Source of the DNA: Angiostrongylus vasorum
Lineage: Eukaryota; Nematoda; Chromadorea; Rhabditida; Metastrongylidae
Reading direction: 5' to 3'
Assembly (NCBI GenBank): GCA_018806985.1
Contig: JADANN010000202.1
Span: 806,001-870,000, forward strand
Length of the DNA: 64,000 nucleotides
The position numbers and the translations under genes were made by a program. Below the pieces are notes generated by a model. The model did no database searches and was not told the DNA's origin. It saw only the letters and a program-made list of their open reading frames with translations. Of this stretch, positions 21,745 through 39,549 are shown piece by piece (position 1 is the first letter of the stretch; each line of letters opens with the position of its first letter).

Positions 21745-22140
21745 TTGACTTGAACTACCCGTCCTCACTGGTTGTGCGGGTCCCAGCATAACCTCCATTT
21801 TTCGGAGTTTTGCTTATTAAGACATTATGGTTCCGTAGAATCCCGACTCAGCCTGGCTAAAGTCTCCTTCGGTCGTCACCACCATAGGCAGTCACCGCCA
21901 CTGTGGATCAGAGGGAGATTTGCCACCATGCGACTAATTTGATAGCAGAGAGGTGGTGGATCCTGGTACTGGTTCACCTTTAGCTAAGCTTCCTGATGAA
22001 AACGGCGGAATCCTTCTCAGCTTGGGAGACCCTGCCAGCGTGATGAATTTCCCCGTTGTACATCGCAGCCCGACACCCAGGAGCACCTCCCAGCTACGCC
22101 TAGGCGGTAAACCGTTGGGAGGTCCTACCATAATACGTAG
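21745..22140 (-). repeat. family C element
   Basis: Full-length reverse copy: TTGTGCGGGTCCCAGCATAA at one end and GGCGGTAAACCGTTGGGAGG at the other. An open frame seen on each strand is a shadow of the repeat. Confidence 0.9.
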
Positions 22141-22261
22141 ATTTAATTAAGAGGTAATCGAAAGCAGATTTTAAGCGGTTGGTTGGATCAGAAAAAGACA
22201 TTCTCTGCACCTAATGACTTACAAAAGGCATTTTTTGGTAAAGTTCATTGACTGATTCGTA

Positions 22262-22720
22262 ATTTGACTAACGATTAACTGACTGCTCTCTTGATGAACA
22301 AACTCGGGGTTGTTACTTTATTCTTTATTACGAAAAAACTGATGTTTCCGAAGATCTCGCTTTCTTCAGAGCCTGAAAGAGGCAGGTTGACCGCATTCTA
22401 CCCTGCCAAACACCTCCATAACCAAACAGAGAGAATTCTAAACCATGATTTCAATTTGGAAAAGAAGGTGTTTTGTCTTCAAGGCGATTGAAATCGTAGT
22501 TAAGCACTTTCTCTGTTTGGTTGTGGAGAAGTTTGGCTAGGTAGAATACAGTCAACTTGACCTTTCCAGCTCTGACGAAGGCGAAGTCCGCCGAAACGTC
22601 GGCTTGTTCGTAAATACAGGATAAAATAACAACCTTGCGTTTGCTCTTCGACTGAACAGTCCCGATCAATGTCGAGGTTAATAGAAAGTCGGTGGTGGGA
22701 ATTTGACTAACAACTAACTG
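22262..22720. mobile_element. Penelope-like 3' ends in inverted pair, flanked by TSD
   Basis: A minus-oriented 3' end (about 22282-22480) and a plus-oriented one (22490-22700) lie back to back so that both tails face outward. The composite is flanked by ATTTGACTAACGATTAACTG (22262-22281) and a copy differing at two of 20 positions (22701-22720), read here as a target-site duplication. No coding part remains. The plus copy carries the hammerhead-like CTGACGA - GGCG/CGCC - GAAAC - GTC at 22572-22600. Confidence 0.75.
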
Positions 22721-22797
22721 TAACTTCATTTTTTTTCACTATGGTCGTTCTATAGAACAACTTCATTTTTTTTCACTATGGTCGTTCTATAGAATGC
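22721..22797. repeat. 37-bp tandem duplication
   Basis: Two adjacent copies of a 37-bp unit containing TTTTCACTATGGTCGTTC, directly after the Penelope-like composite. Confidence 0.9.
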
Positions 22798-23974
22798 ACA
22801 AAAACCCCCGAAATGGACTCGACGTAGGCTACAAAGTACTTCCAAGCGCTGACAGCAATGTACTTGCATAATGGGTCATAGTAACACATAGTATATAGCA
22901 GTGTACATATCATTTCTATTCATTCAACGATAAAGCAAAGTCCCTTATACAATGCTGTAGTACTCACAATCCCTCAAGTCCTTTAATTATTGAAAAGTTG
23001 TTGCTTATTTTCAAAAAAAGTAGTTCGTGACTAATGAAGGGTTATTGCGACCCACGAGAAGGCCACGCTCTACGGCGCGCGCTGTGAAAAGGACGAGTTG
23101 TCGCGTATCCGTTTGCCGTTTTCAAATCGTCATTTTTTCATTGTAAAGTGGACGGCTCAACATTGTCTTCTCTAGTTGTCATGGAATGAAGCTGTGCTAG
23201 ATACCTAAGCTCACAAAGTCGTTGCCTAGGCGATGTTAAGCTCCGGCAGTAGACCATCGTCGGGATGGATCCATTCCAAAAAACGTTTTGTTTGTTTTCC
23301 CCTCTCGAATACCTAGATTTTCAAATCCGGTGCTTTCCAGTAAATGGGTTTCCCGAAGTCACGCTTCGCTTTCATGTCAGAATCTGCCAGTAATTCACTA
23401 CTCTCTCATCGGCTTCTCTTTTTCTCCTTTCGTTAACATTTTAGGGGCTTTTTTTCCTTTTAGTTAACAAAGGTCACCTTCAGCTATGTATCTTACGTTT
23501 CACTTCACCAGTACTACCATGTATCATATGTTCTACCAGTCCTTTTCTTCAAGTCGACCTCAGGTTTAGTGATTTCTAGCCAATTCTATGACCTTTCGTA
23601 TGGTATTTGGAATTCTGATGTACTTAATACAATCCATTCTGTTCTTAACATTTTTTGCTATTTTCCCTCTGCTTCTTGCTATTATTTCCAGAAATCTTTA
23701 GCTTTGGGTGAGGATTGCGAAAGTGTTTTAAACGACGAAGTAGCTCTTCAGTAACTTTTACGTTCCAAATTTAAAGATCTTTATCGTCAATGAGTTTTTC
23801 GTCTTTAGTATGGATTTTCTTCTTTTCTGACACGATTGTTCTAAGCGTCTTTAGGATCGTAACAATTTTCCTTACCAGTAGACATACCTTAATGAGGAAT
23901 GAGGGGCTGGATAACTTAGAACCTGATCTATGTTTTCAGGATTAGTTTCCGTCTTTTAATTGGTCGATTCCAGA
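22798..23974. other. upstream region of G-alpha gene
   Basis: No exon seen. A CpG-rich patch lies at about 23040-23110 (GGCCACGCTCTACGGCGCGC) in otherwise AT-rich DNA. The last 10 bases before the start codon form an acceptor (CGATTCCAG), suggesting trans-splicing one base before ATG. Confidence 0.4.
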
Positions 23975-30058
<6,084 letters not shown>

Positions 30059-30740
30059 ACAAGCTGTTCGCTCCCTAGTAAGAAGTTGCAAGTGTTATCT
30101 GGCATTATGAAGTTACGGTTTTGTTTTTCGTGGTACTAATGCCGTAAGAACATCATTCTTTATTGAGGAGAAAATCTCCACTCCGTTCCATATCTTGAAG
30201 GAGGTTCGACGTTCTCAAAATAATTCATTTTCATATTTCTCATGTCGGTCTCCTTAGTGCGGCAAGCTAATCTTTAGCTCAAATTAAGATGTAGGAAGAC
30301 ATCATGTACCTAAAGATCCATTGCAGTTTTCATACTTTGAAGTGTCCAACGTTTCACATTTCTTACACAGCTGTACCATGATGAGTTAGTTTTACTTATT
30401 AAGTTCGGAAATTGATGGAGGATTTTCAACGTGTATATTTAAAGTTGGATATCTCAGGTCAGAGCAAACTTTACTAGTCGAAATGAAAACGATTAGAATC
30501 CGCAGATTTTGACCAGCTAGAATCAAGTTTTTTTTACTCCGGTTGCTTAAAACTCTAGAGTTCTGGAGGCGATGGTCACTGAAGGCAGTTTCGACCTCGT
30601 CTTCGTTTCTGAAACTTTTCTGACGTTTTCTACCGTAGGAAGTTGTCGAGGTGCCTGAAGTAGTGGTAGAATGTGGTAAGAGGCCGAGTGACTATGGTGG
30701 ATGAGGCTGAGTTTAGCAGTCCAGCTGGTTTATTCCCACA
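30059..30740. other. downstream of G-alpha gene, no gene seen
   Basis: Probable 3' UTR and intergenic DNA. No clear poly(A) signal was assigned. Confidence 0.35.
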
Positions 30741-31090
30741 GCATATTTTTGTATAGCTTCTTTGAATTTCCATTTTTTTTTCTCAAATACTCCAATAAAC
30801 AGCTGAAATGCTTACACATTGTTTTTCTGGAGGTTGTGGAACAGTTGTTTATGTATTTACTTCCACCATAACCTTTCTATTCGTCGTAGTCAGTGGCAGA
30901 AGGATGTCCACGACCTTCCTTATCTTCAAGGTCAGGTTCGTCATGACGAGAATTTTGAATTCGGCGTTGCACTGTGAATTCATCAACAATCCCTCGTCAC
31001 AATACCTCGTTAACGTTTTGAGCAGTAAGCGATACGTACATCCGGATTTTGAATTCGTAGAAGTAGATTTATCGAATTTGTGTTCCGACA
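30740..31090 (-). pseudogene. decayed mariner-family transposase fragment
   Basis: The minus strand at 30942-30877 reads DEPDLEDKEGRGHPSATDYD, which fits the DLEDKEGRGRPS block after the N-terminal helix-turn-helix of mariner transposases. A following frame-shifted piece resembles the LEADP..TTRELA region. Stops and frameshifts are frequent. Terminal repeats were not found and the catalytic DDD/E part is absent. Confidence 0.6.
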
Positions 31091-33025
31091 TCTGAAATCC
31101 TAACCTTTAGAAATTTGTCAACAACAAAATTTATATCGTACTTTTATTGTGCTTAGTGGAAGTCCGTAGAATGAGGTCCGCAATGATATACGGTAGTATA
31201 GGTTTCGAAAAAAAAACTTGCTAAAACATATGGAAGAAAAATAAAGCTACAAATCCCCCTTTGATTTCCGAACAATCTATGGCTAAGTGATGTTCCTAAA
31301 TTTTAAAAACCTGCGTGAGAAGCATAATGGATTAACCTTATTTTTGCTGTGTTGCATCAACTACATTAAGTATCACTACAATTCTACTGTTAGTTACTTC
31401 AGCCATGACCGCATAGTAGCCATGCGATGATTTTATATTTCTACACCGACTGGTTTCATGTCTCCTCCCATTTCTTGTCACTTAAATATTTCATTAATTG
31501 CCTTATATGATGATATATATATGAGTCATGTTTATGTTTTTATGCATGTGTGACAGTACGCTCCGTATTTTGAAGTCCGTGTATTTTCAGTAGGCACGTA
31601 ATTTGTAAATTCTTTCGAAAATCTACTTGAAGTGTTCGTCTCAGTTAAAGGAGTTAATTGCCGACAGAGAGAAGTGGTATGGGAGAAGTGGTTCTGTAGA
31701 AGCAACAAGCCTATCGTTTGCTCAATTCACTAAGGTACTATTCACATAAGAACGAATTAGTGGTGATACGTATGAAAATCTGCTGCCTACTGACCGTTAT
31801 TATAGCTTAATTAGTATTCGACTCAATCATTGGGCTTTCATTGTTCAGTTCTGCGTTAAAAAATTTTTCTTAACTCTCTTGTAAAATGCGGTATGCACAC
31901 AAAGGCTTACCTATGTTACGTTATACATATATAATAAAGTTTATCTCAATGTCTATCGACGACTACAAATTATGTGTTGTTGTCAGTGAAGCTCATTAGG
32001 AGTGGACTGCACAGGGAAAGTGCGGAGGTTTCGGTGTTCTCCGAAACCCACGGCTTTCATAAGTGCGTAGGTAGCCATGTTGGAAGATGTTTACCCAGTC
32101 GGATTCTATCCTGTTTTCTAATCGACGTCATAGAAATAGTCTTATTGGCATTCGGTTCACATGTATTTTAATTCGTTGGCTTACTTTTCAGGATGAGAGA
32201 TCATCATTGGACATTATAGTCACATAAAAGCATGACTAATATGTGGATAAACCATATAGTTACAAAAACCAGTAGTCGTACCCTCGCGGGTTTCAAGCAT
32301 AGCCTTCGTACAAGGATTTGATCCAGCCGTAGGCTCTTAAGAGCACTTACAATCATCCGAGAGCAGAGCAGCAACTCTACTATGATGAGGATGTGTTAGT
32401 CGATGTCCTGTCGTTACAAAAGCCAGTAAGGCCCGACTTCGCAAGATGCTTGTCACAGGCTTCAATATAGCTCAAAATATGCAGCATTTGAGACATAACA
32501 CTACATCTACCCTACCGGACAGCGCACTACAGCACCACCGGATAGTTATGAACGAGAAAAAACATGAGAACAAAAGGCTAAACTTTAACGTGGTTTGACT
32601 ACTACGCTGCTGTCGTTGCTAGTAAGAAATAGCGAATGCTAATGCCGTAGGACAGCATAGCATAGAAAGCGGAGTTTTTTTCCGTGCAGTTCGAATGGGA
32701 CTATTCTAATCAACTATTGTCTGAATTCGCAAATGCTAATTCTGCTTAACGAAGTTTTCACTTCATCTCTTGTCATGAAACAGTATTAATACCAGAGAAG
32801 TTATACTCCAGTTATTTCGCTTGCATAACCTTGTATCAGACCACACAGCGCTTACAGCAAAAGGAAAACCAGCGCAACCAAAAAGCCATTTAAGCTGAAT
32901 GGCCAATTTACTTGGAATCGAATACCACAAAGTATACGCACTACTTGCAGCCCTTATGATGAGACACCATTCAGTTTTTCCTGTTGAGCGCGCTTTGCAA
33001 CCATTTCATGAATTACCTTACTGCA
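31091..33025. other. no gene seen
   Basis: Nearly 2 kb of AT-rich sequence. A small perfect hairpin (GGTTTCGG at 32027-32034 with CCGAAACC at 32041-32048) lies in an open frame of 65 codons at 31974-32171 for which I see no other support. Confidence 0.3.
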
Positions 33026-33027
33026 AA

Positions 33028-33300
33028 GGGCGCGTGTAGTGCAGTGGTCGAGCGTGCCCTGCAATACACATAGGGATCGATCCCCGTGCCAGAGGCTCAC
33101 TAAGCCCTCCATACGTCTCCATAGATTGGTAACAGACTAATACAGGAGGATAGTGGCACTGACTCGATACATCGGTAGGCTACCGCGAGCAAAGGCCAGT
33201 TATGCATTCATTCACCTCCAACGATGCTTAATGAAGTCGATTGCATGGCGCGTCTCTCAGGGACTGATCAACGCTGGGAGTTTTATCCTTTTTACCACTT
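33028..33300 (+). repeat. SINE A copy
   Basis: Head GGCGCGTGTAGTGCAGTGG, GGGATCGATCCCCG, then a divergent central domain and GAGCAAAGGCCAGTTATGC. Its end overlaps the last exon of the minus-strand gene at 33257-33471. Confidence 0.88.
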
Positions 33301-33471
33301 TTTTTTGAATAGAAGCTTTCCTATCGTTTAACGCTCTGCGATAGATAGCGCGTGAAGACACACGTTTATCGAGCTTTAATGACCACTTGTCCTGCACATC
33401 TTCTGAGCTGCTTGGTCCTGAGGCTCGTCCTGTACATTTTTCCAACGACATGTCATTCTCATCTCTGCAGG
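33257..33471 (-). CDS. last exon of unknown gene, stop codon inside a SINE
   Basis: After a strong acceptor (GATTTCCTGCAG) the minus strand reads 71 codons beginning DENDMSLEKCTGRASGPSSS, a charged, serine-rich tail containing KLDKRVSSRAIYRRALNDRK. The last dozen codons and the stop come from the antisense 3' end of the adjacent SINE A. Upstream exons were not found; two SINE A copies and unclear sequence separate it from anything further. Looks like a cytoplasmic C-terminal tail, but no family was recognised. Confidence 0.45.
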
Positions 33472-33612
33472 AAATCAGTGGACGAACAATAACAAAATCA
33501 CAAATGAACCCTTTTTCTGTTGTTTGTTTTGCGGAAATACGCTCTTTGTTTTGGTTCTCCAAATTTCGGTAGACGTTCTGGATAGTTTTGGGTGGTGTTC
33601 ATTAGCGTTGGC

Positions 33613-33890
33613 GCGTGAAGCGCAGTTGTCGGAGGCGCCCTGCGGCACACATGGGATCGATCCCCGCCCCCTAGGCTCACCGAGTCTTCTATCGCTCCTC
33701 TCCGGGGTCGGTAAATTGGTACTAGACTTGTTTGCGAAGGTAGCAGCACTGACTCAATATATCGGTTGGCCACCGCGAGTCAGTTTAAAGTTCAGATATG
33801 CATTCAATCGCCTCCAACGATGCTTAATGAAGTCAAATAAATTGTGCATCCGTCAGAGATTGATCAACGCAGAGAGCTTTACCTTTTTAT
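33613..33890 (+). repeat. SINE A copy
   Basis: Full-length plus copy: GGCGCGTGAAGCGCAGTTG, GGGATCGATCCCC, ACTAGACTTGTTTGCG, GGTTGGCCACCGCGAG and GATCAACGCAGAGAGC. Confidence 0.9.
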
Positions 33891-34586
33891 CCTTTTACCT
33901 CGTAGCAATCTCACAGTAGTTAGGAAAACCCTTCTATTTCCATAAGAGCTTCGTTTGCTTTTCTTCTTTGCAAAACTTACAAAAATTCGCTTCAGATCTG
34001 AATATATTTCTAATCACACTTTCAGTAGAATTCTAGTTAATCCTACTATCACCCAACTGCTAAAAGAGGATATAGTGGCAGCTCATTATTTAAAAGCCGA
34101 AATTATTTAAAGGTACTCGGATCACTTCTACAATACATTTTGTGAAGTACTTGTCAAAACCACTACGATTTATCCCGTAGGCGAATATCACGAATACTTC
34201 AAGTGGAAATCGGTCACTTAGCTTACGTGAGTTGAAGTAGAAAATTCGACAAAAATACGTTGTTTTGATTAAAACAAAACGGAATCCTTAGTAGAACTTC
34301 ATTCTCCGAGAAATAAAATAATTCTTGACCCGTCGACAGTCTTGATTCTAAGCGATTGAGATATCACAGTTGAAAAAAGAGGCAACACGTTGTTTGTGAA
34401 GTGAATTGGAAAGTAAATAAAGCGTGAACCACCCAGTGAAGAATTTTCTAGGGATGAATATAATTTGAAAAAGCAGTAAGTCGTCCACAAAACTCTTGAG
34501 GCTTGCTGATGAAGATAAACAACAGTAGACAAAGAAGAGTCAACTGATACACAAAATAGCAAAGAAAAAACTAAACATGGACAATA

Positions 34587-34992
34587 ATGTGGTATGATCG
34601 ATTCCGATCCTGGAATGTACATAACAGGGCCCGTCTCTGTTTTGCTAACTCAACTAAAACGTCTGGTTTTCTGGCCAGTACGGCCAATTTCTTCTTAAGT
34701 ACCAATCAGGTGGTGTGTCAGGAATTCTTCCACAAAAGTATCGATGGATTGTCAGTGAGTAGTACTCCCTAAAATATTTGAGTTTTCAAAGTGCAGAAGG
34801 ATTTTCTTTACCGAGAATTTTATCTTTCAGGTAAAGAAAACACTGCTTTGTCGCTTACGGATGACTCTTCAATCTCTCCCAATAGTGCAGCTCTTTTTTT
34901 TTAAACCTCCCACCACTTTCCTTCAGTGTTTCCCAAGCATAAAAAGAAATAGGTGTTTGCGTGAAGTTCACGATATTCCTCACTTTGCATAA
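34587..34992 (+). CDS. 109-residue hypothetical protein, two exons
   Basis: Exon 34587-34754 ends in a strong donor (TCA|GTGAGTAG). After a 76-bp intron, exon 34831-34992 follows TATCTTTCAG in phase 0 and ends in TAA. The first exon reads SGFLASTANFFLSTNQVV near its middle; the second begins VKKTLLCRLRMTLQ and ends DIPHFA. The ATG is the first in frame but may not be the true start. No signal peptide or domain recognised. A competing minus-strand frame overlaps only the first 36 bases. Confidence 0.38.
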
Positions 34993-35394
34993 ATTTTGAT
35001 GTGGCCAAAGAAAGAAGACCTCTGGCGAGGATATTCACAGTTCTGGACCGCGTCTTCTGATAAGGCATCGTGTAATCAAATTCCCCAGAGCCAAAAGATC
35101 ACAAAAATAACGAGATTCTACTCTAAGGGTTAGATTCTAACTCGCTGTCCTCACTCACTTTTAAATAATTGGAAAAGATGTTTGATGTTGAGAAGTTAAT
35201 GTCAGAATTCTATACAAGATCCTAAAACAAACAGAAAGTTGCGGGCGAACATCTTTCAAATAGGACAAGTTTAATGTCTTGTTGCGGTGCTGTTCGTTGG
35301 ACTGCTTGCATATCAACCTGACAAGAGTTGTTTTCAAAACAATGATCCAATTTGAATGACGTCATCTTCCATCTACTAGTTAGCGCCAATGTGA
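34993..35394. other. no gene seen
   Basis: Nothing recognised between the two-exon gene and the RTE fragment. Confidence 0.35.
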
Positions 35395-36151
35395 AGCGTT
35401 GAGATGTCGACCTCCAAGGAGAGATAGCTTATGCAGAATAACTCTGAAACCCTACCACCAGTATCACCTCTCGTACCGCTGATCGTGGAGGCGCAAGTAA
35501 ATCTTCCATTTTCCCTATCGCATGCAAGAGTAGCCCAGTGGGTATTTCTCGCTCTAGGGACCCACTGAGCATCATACCTTTCTTCTAGGCTTTCCGTGAA
35601 GAACTCTGACCATCGAATCGGTGGTCTTCCTGCAGTAGGTTTGACATCCCGAGGAATCCAGTCACTAGCGGCTCTTATCCATTGATTGTCGTTCATACGC
35701 ATTACGTGTCCGGCCCACCTTATCTTCTTTCATTTTGACGTATAGAACAGCACCTTTGATTTTTGGTCGTTGATGCAGGTCGGGGCTTCGGATCCCTTCC
35801 CCGTATTTGTGTGACACGAGGTACTCCTAGCATCGTCATTCCGACTGCACGTTCAATAACGCTGAGTGATCCTTCATCCTGCTTAGGCAGCGATCAGTTT
35901 TCTGACGCGTACGTTAAGGTAGGAAGTATCGTGTAGTCGAAAAGGTGGGAACAAAGTCCAGTGTTCTTTGTTCTAGTCACTATATCGTCGATGCTCTTGA
36001 AAGCTCTCCAAGTCGCGCGTTTCCTTCTGCTCAGCTCTAGACCTATATCCTTCATCATGCTGATTTCCCGACCTACACAAACGTAAATGGAGCATTCGGA
36101 GATATTAAGATGAAGATGAAGATGAAGGCGATGTGTAAGAAACGTCTTCAT
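35395..36151 (-). pseudogene. RTE-type LINE, 3' part, decayed
   Basis: The minus strand reads the C-terminal part of an RTE ORF2: LELSRRKRATWRAFKSIDDI, then after a frameshift WIPRDVKPTAGRPPIRWSEF and RARNTHWATLACDRENGRF. The reverse-transcriptase core is missing (5' truncation near 36151). The 3' end carries GGTGATACTGGTGGTAG, the RTE-style short tail. Confidence 0.88.
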
Positions 36152-36557
36152 TAAGACTGCAACAGATTAGTCTTATGAAAGAAATGTACAAATATATTAT
36201 GCTCAATTTCGCGTTATGGTATACGGCTCAATTTTAGTCAAGGGAGTTTTCAGACAAGGTCTCCCAACTTGAGATGGAGTTTAACAACTACATTGGAAGG
36301 GCAAATAAGAATAAACCAACGCCAGGAATCATTGCAGTTCTCGTGGAAGCATAATCCCCAAGTACTCAAGTAGAAATTGGGCCGATGTGAGATTTCTAGA
36401 AAGCTTTACCGCAGCTATCTCGATACTCTGCATTCAGAAAATGTGGCCCCATCGCGAATTTCTGCTCATGGAAATTACACTGAGCTCCGTCCGATTCTTC
36501 GTAAAGCAGAGTCACTTAAATATTCATTTGTTCAAATATGCAAAACGGAATTCCAAC
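36152..36557. other. no gene seen
   Basis: Spacer between the RTE fragment and the Penelope-like insertion; nothing recognised. Confidence 0.35.
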
Positions 36558-36569
36558 ATTGGTAGCTGT

Positions 36570-38429
36570 TTCTGTTTAGCAAACAAGAAGTGTTATTTTT
36601 ATTTCTTTATTTACGTACAAGCTGACGTTTCGGCAGATTTCGCCTTCCACAGAGCCTGGAAAGGTCAAGTTGACTGCGATCTACACGGTCAAACGCCTCC
36701 ATAACCAAACAGGGAAAATGCTCAACCAAAATTTCAATCACATTGAACACAGAGCCTTTGCACACTCACCGCTTTCTATGAGTCTTCCACTAAGTATTTC
36801 ACGTGGAGACCAACCGCACAGAGTTCACATGGAATCGTAATGTATCCATCTCATCAGAACAACAGGCTTATATACTCCCCAATATCACGCGTGATAATGA
36901 GGCATTCCTCCCTGCGGTTCATTTTCGGATTCTTGGAATTAATCCAGAATGCCTCGAGAGTTTTGCGCGCTTGTGTTCTCGATTCCTACGCGACGATCGT
37001 AACACCTAATTCAAAATCTTCTCCGTTATACCTCTGCGTCCTATCCGTGCCTAGTGGGGTACTTGGTTTACGTTTGCCGATTAGGTGTTCTTTTATACGA
37101 ACGCAGACCGGTCTACCCGTTTCGCCAACGTATTCGTCCCCGCATGCTTTACAAGGGATCAGATAAACTGTACCTGAACTCATGCACCATCTCTACCATT
37201 GGGGCAAATTATACAATTTTGCTTTGCATATAGACGGTCGTATAGGCGGTTACGAACTAGTTGGCGTCTTAGATTATTCGGTGACATTTCAGTTATCGTT
37301 ACCGAATTCTCTAGACCGGCCCTTCTGAAACAGCGTTTTATAGCTGCACTTACTTCATTTGAAATGAAGGGCAGGATAAACGGGACCTTATTGCCGCTAG
37401 AGTTATCGTTTGGGGGCCTGTGGTTTCCTCTACACCTATCCCGAGCTACAGTTTCGTAGCCAATAAAAATGGCTATTTGCTGCGCTAAGTTCCGGGACTC
37501 CTCTCTCTGCTCTCTTCCCGTGCAGACGTTGGTTGCTGTTCGAAACATGTTTCTCACAAGCGGCCTTTTCGTGTGAGGGGGTGAGAGGAGAGGTACTGAA
37601 CCAAGATGTTTTTTACTACATGGCTTTCGATACCATTTCGTAACGTAGCCGTTTTCTGATAGGTTAATTTGCACGTTCAGAAATGGAAGCCAGTTTTCTT
37701 TTTGGTTTCTCTCGGGTAAACTTGATATACTCTGACTGTTCGTTCAACAGCTCGAAACATTTGTCAATTTCCTCTTGTGTTGAACAAATGACCAAGCAGT
37801 CATCTACATAACTACAGTAGAGTAACGGCACGAGATCGATTACTGGTGCTTCCACCTTAGACATGAATGCAATGGTAAGGCTTGTTGCCAGTCGTTGTCC
37901 CATTGCCAGCCCTCTCGTTTGTGCGTAATACCTCCCGGACCATCTGAAGATTGAGCAGTTTAGGCACTCCTTTAAGAGTGTCATCAACTGCCGAATCGAG
38001 AAGCCATATATGTTTATTGCTCCTTCATGTTGCATAAGGAGCTCATGGATGGCTTGCATAGCGGAGTCATTCGACACGTTTGTATAGAGGGCGGTGACGT
38101 CGAAAGGACTCCATCACGTATGCGCTGTTGGGCTGCACAGTACGTAGACGATCCAGGGACATTTGGGTGTTCGTTAGATGGGCTGGAATGTACTTCAACA
38201 ACTGGGTAAGTATTACGGTTATTAACCACGTTATTCTATCCGTAGGCCCGTCCACGCAGCTAAGGATAGGTCTGACCTTAAATAACGATGGGTCGGTAGA
38301 CCCAAGATCATCGCTGGATACTAACTTATGGGTATTGATAAGTAAGTACAGGACGGGACATGTTGGCAGGTCAACTTTGAATTGAGAGATAACTGATGGT
38401 TTTAACCCAGCCGTTCTTGCCATTGCCAT
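36570..38429 (-). pseudogene. Penelope-like reverse transcriptase and GIY-YIG endonuclease
   Basis: Three minus-strand frames cover one protein. First comes a reverse transcriptase with CPVLYLLINTHK, FKVRPILSCVDGPTDR, GLAMGQRLATSLTIAFM and the active-site block YVDDCLV. A linker with NRLYDR and CIICP follows. Last is a GIY-YIG endonuclease, GTVYLIPCKACGDEYVGETG with Arg and RIKEHL, and then (after one TAG) WINSKNPKMNRREECL. RT plus C-terminal GIY-YIG is diagnostic of Penelope-like elements. The N-terminal third is missing and at least two frameshifts and a stop make it inactive. Confidence 0.92.
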
Positions 38430-38445
38430 TTAACAGCCATTTTAG

Positions 38446-39343
38446 CTAATAACTCTAGCGACAATAAGGTCCCGTTTATCCTGCCCTACATTTCAAATGA
38501 AGTAAGTGCAGCTATAAAACGCTGTTTAAGAAGGGCCGGTCTAGAGAATTCGGTAACGATAACTGAAATGTCACCGAATAATCTAAGACGCCAACTAGTT
38601 CGTAACCGCCTATACGACCGTCTATGTGCAACGCAAAATTGTATAATTTGCCCCAATGGTAGAGACGGTCGACTGCATGAGTTCGGGCACAGTTTATCTG
38701 ATCCCTTGTAAAGCATGCGGGGGACGAATACGTTGGCGAAACGGGTAGACCACTCTGCGTTCGTATAAAAGAACACCTAGTCGGCATACGTAAACCAAAT
38801 ACTCCACTACGCACGCATAGGACGCAGAGACATAACGGAGAAGATTTTGAAGTACGGGTTACGATCCTCGAGCAGGAATCGAGAACACAAGCGCGCAAAA
38901 TTCTCGAGACATTCTGGATCAATTCCAAGAATCCGAAAATGAACCGCAGGGAGGAATGCCTCATTATCACGCGTGATATTGGGGAGTATATAAGCCTGTT
39001 GTTCTGATGAGATGGATACATTACGATTCCATGTGTAACTCTGTGCTGTTGGTCTCCACGTGAAATACTTAGTGGAAGACTCATAGAAAGTGGTGAGTGG
39101 GCAAAGACTCCGTGTTCAATGTGATTAAAATTCTGGTTCAGCATTTTCCCTGTTTGGTTATGGAGGCGTTTGACCGTGTAGATCGCAGTCAACTTGACCT
39201 TTCCATGCTCTGAGGAAGGCGAAATTCGCCGAAACGTCAGCTTGTACGTAAATAAAGAAATAAAATAACACCTCGTGTTTGCTAAACAGAAGCAGAAAGA
39301 ATTATTCAATGCCGAGGTTAATAGAAAGTCGGATGTGGGAATT
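38446..39343 (+). pseudogene. second Penelope-like copy, endonuclease and 3' end only
   Basis: Homologous to the linker, endonuclease and 3' region of the minus copy, in inverted orientation and about as diverged. The endonuclease reads EYVGETGRPLCVRIKEHL then FWINSKNPKMNRREECL, with one frameshift at a run of G. The 3' region ends in GTACGTAAATAAAG and the tail. Truncated at its 5' end within the linker. Confidence 0.88.
39206..39243 (+). ncRNA. hammerhead-ribozyme-like motif in Penelope 3' end
   Basis: Stem I GCT/AGC, core CTGAGGA (39210-39216), stem II GGCG/CGCC around AAATT with one extra A before it, GAAA, C, and GTC as cleavage triplet at 39236-39238. Stem III is only a self-complementary ACGT. 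The motif recurs at the ends of the other Penelope copies with matching changes. Known from Penelope-like elements in general; activity here is inference. Confidence 0.5.
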
Positions 39344-39502
39344 ATTGGTAGCTGTGTTCAAGTGTCACTGGAAAACGGCGGAACACTTCTCTAATTTATA
39401 AATGGAGTTTAGTAGACTAGCCTAGGACTGGCGCTTCTTCTCCCAGAATTTTAGTACAAAATAGCTTCTCAGTTGAGCAATAATCAAGGTTATCCGTTTA
39501 AA

Positions 39503-39547
<45 letters not shown>
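39503..39547. repeat. (TA)n microsatellite
   Basis: About 45 bp of uninterrupted TA directly abutting the start of a family C element; a second TATA-rich tract (39928-39962) follows its end. Confidence 0.97.

Positions 39548-39549
<2 letters not shown>

Larger units (their letters stand above)
36558..39355. mobile_element. Penelope-like composite insertion with 12-bp TSD
   Basis: Two partial copies in opposite orientation with both 3' ends outward, bounded by perfect 12-bp direct repeats ATTGGTAGCTGT at 36558-36569 and 39344-39355. The minus copy spans about 38429-36570 and the plus copy 38446-39343. The junction is about 16 bp. This shows the whole inverted structure entered as one event or was made during insertion. 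Confidence 0.8.

Noticed and set aside
34299..34622. 107-codon minus-strand ORF rich in Ser, Leu and Phe
   Set aside because: Composition is typical of antisense AT-rich DNA, no splice or homology support, and its start overlaps the plus-strand gene at 34587.
38512..39309. 265-codon minus-strand ORF, the longest in the window
   Set aside because: It is antisense to the plus-oriented Penelope-like endonuclease and 3' region, whose sense frame is clearly recognisable.
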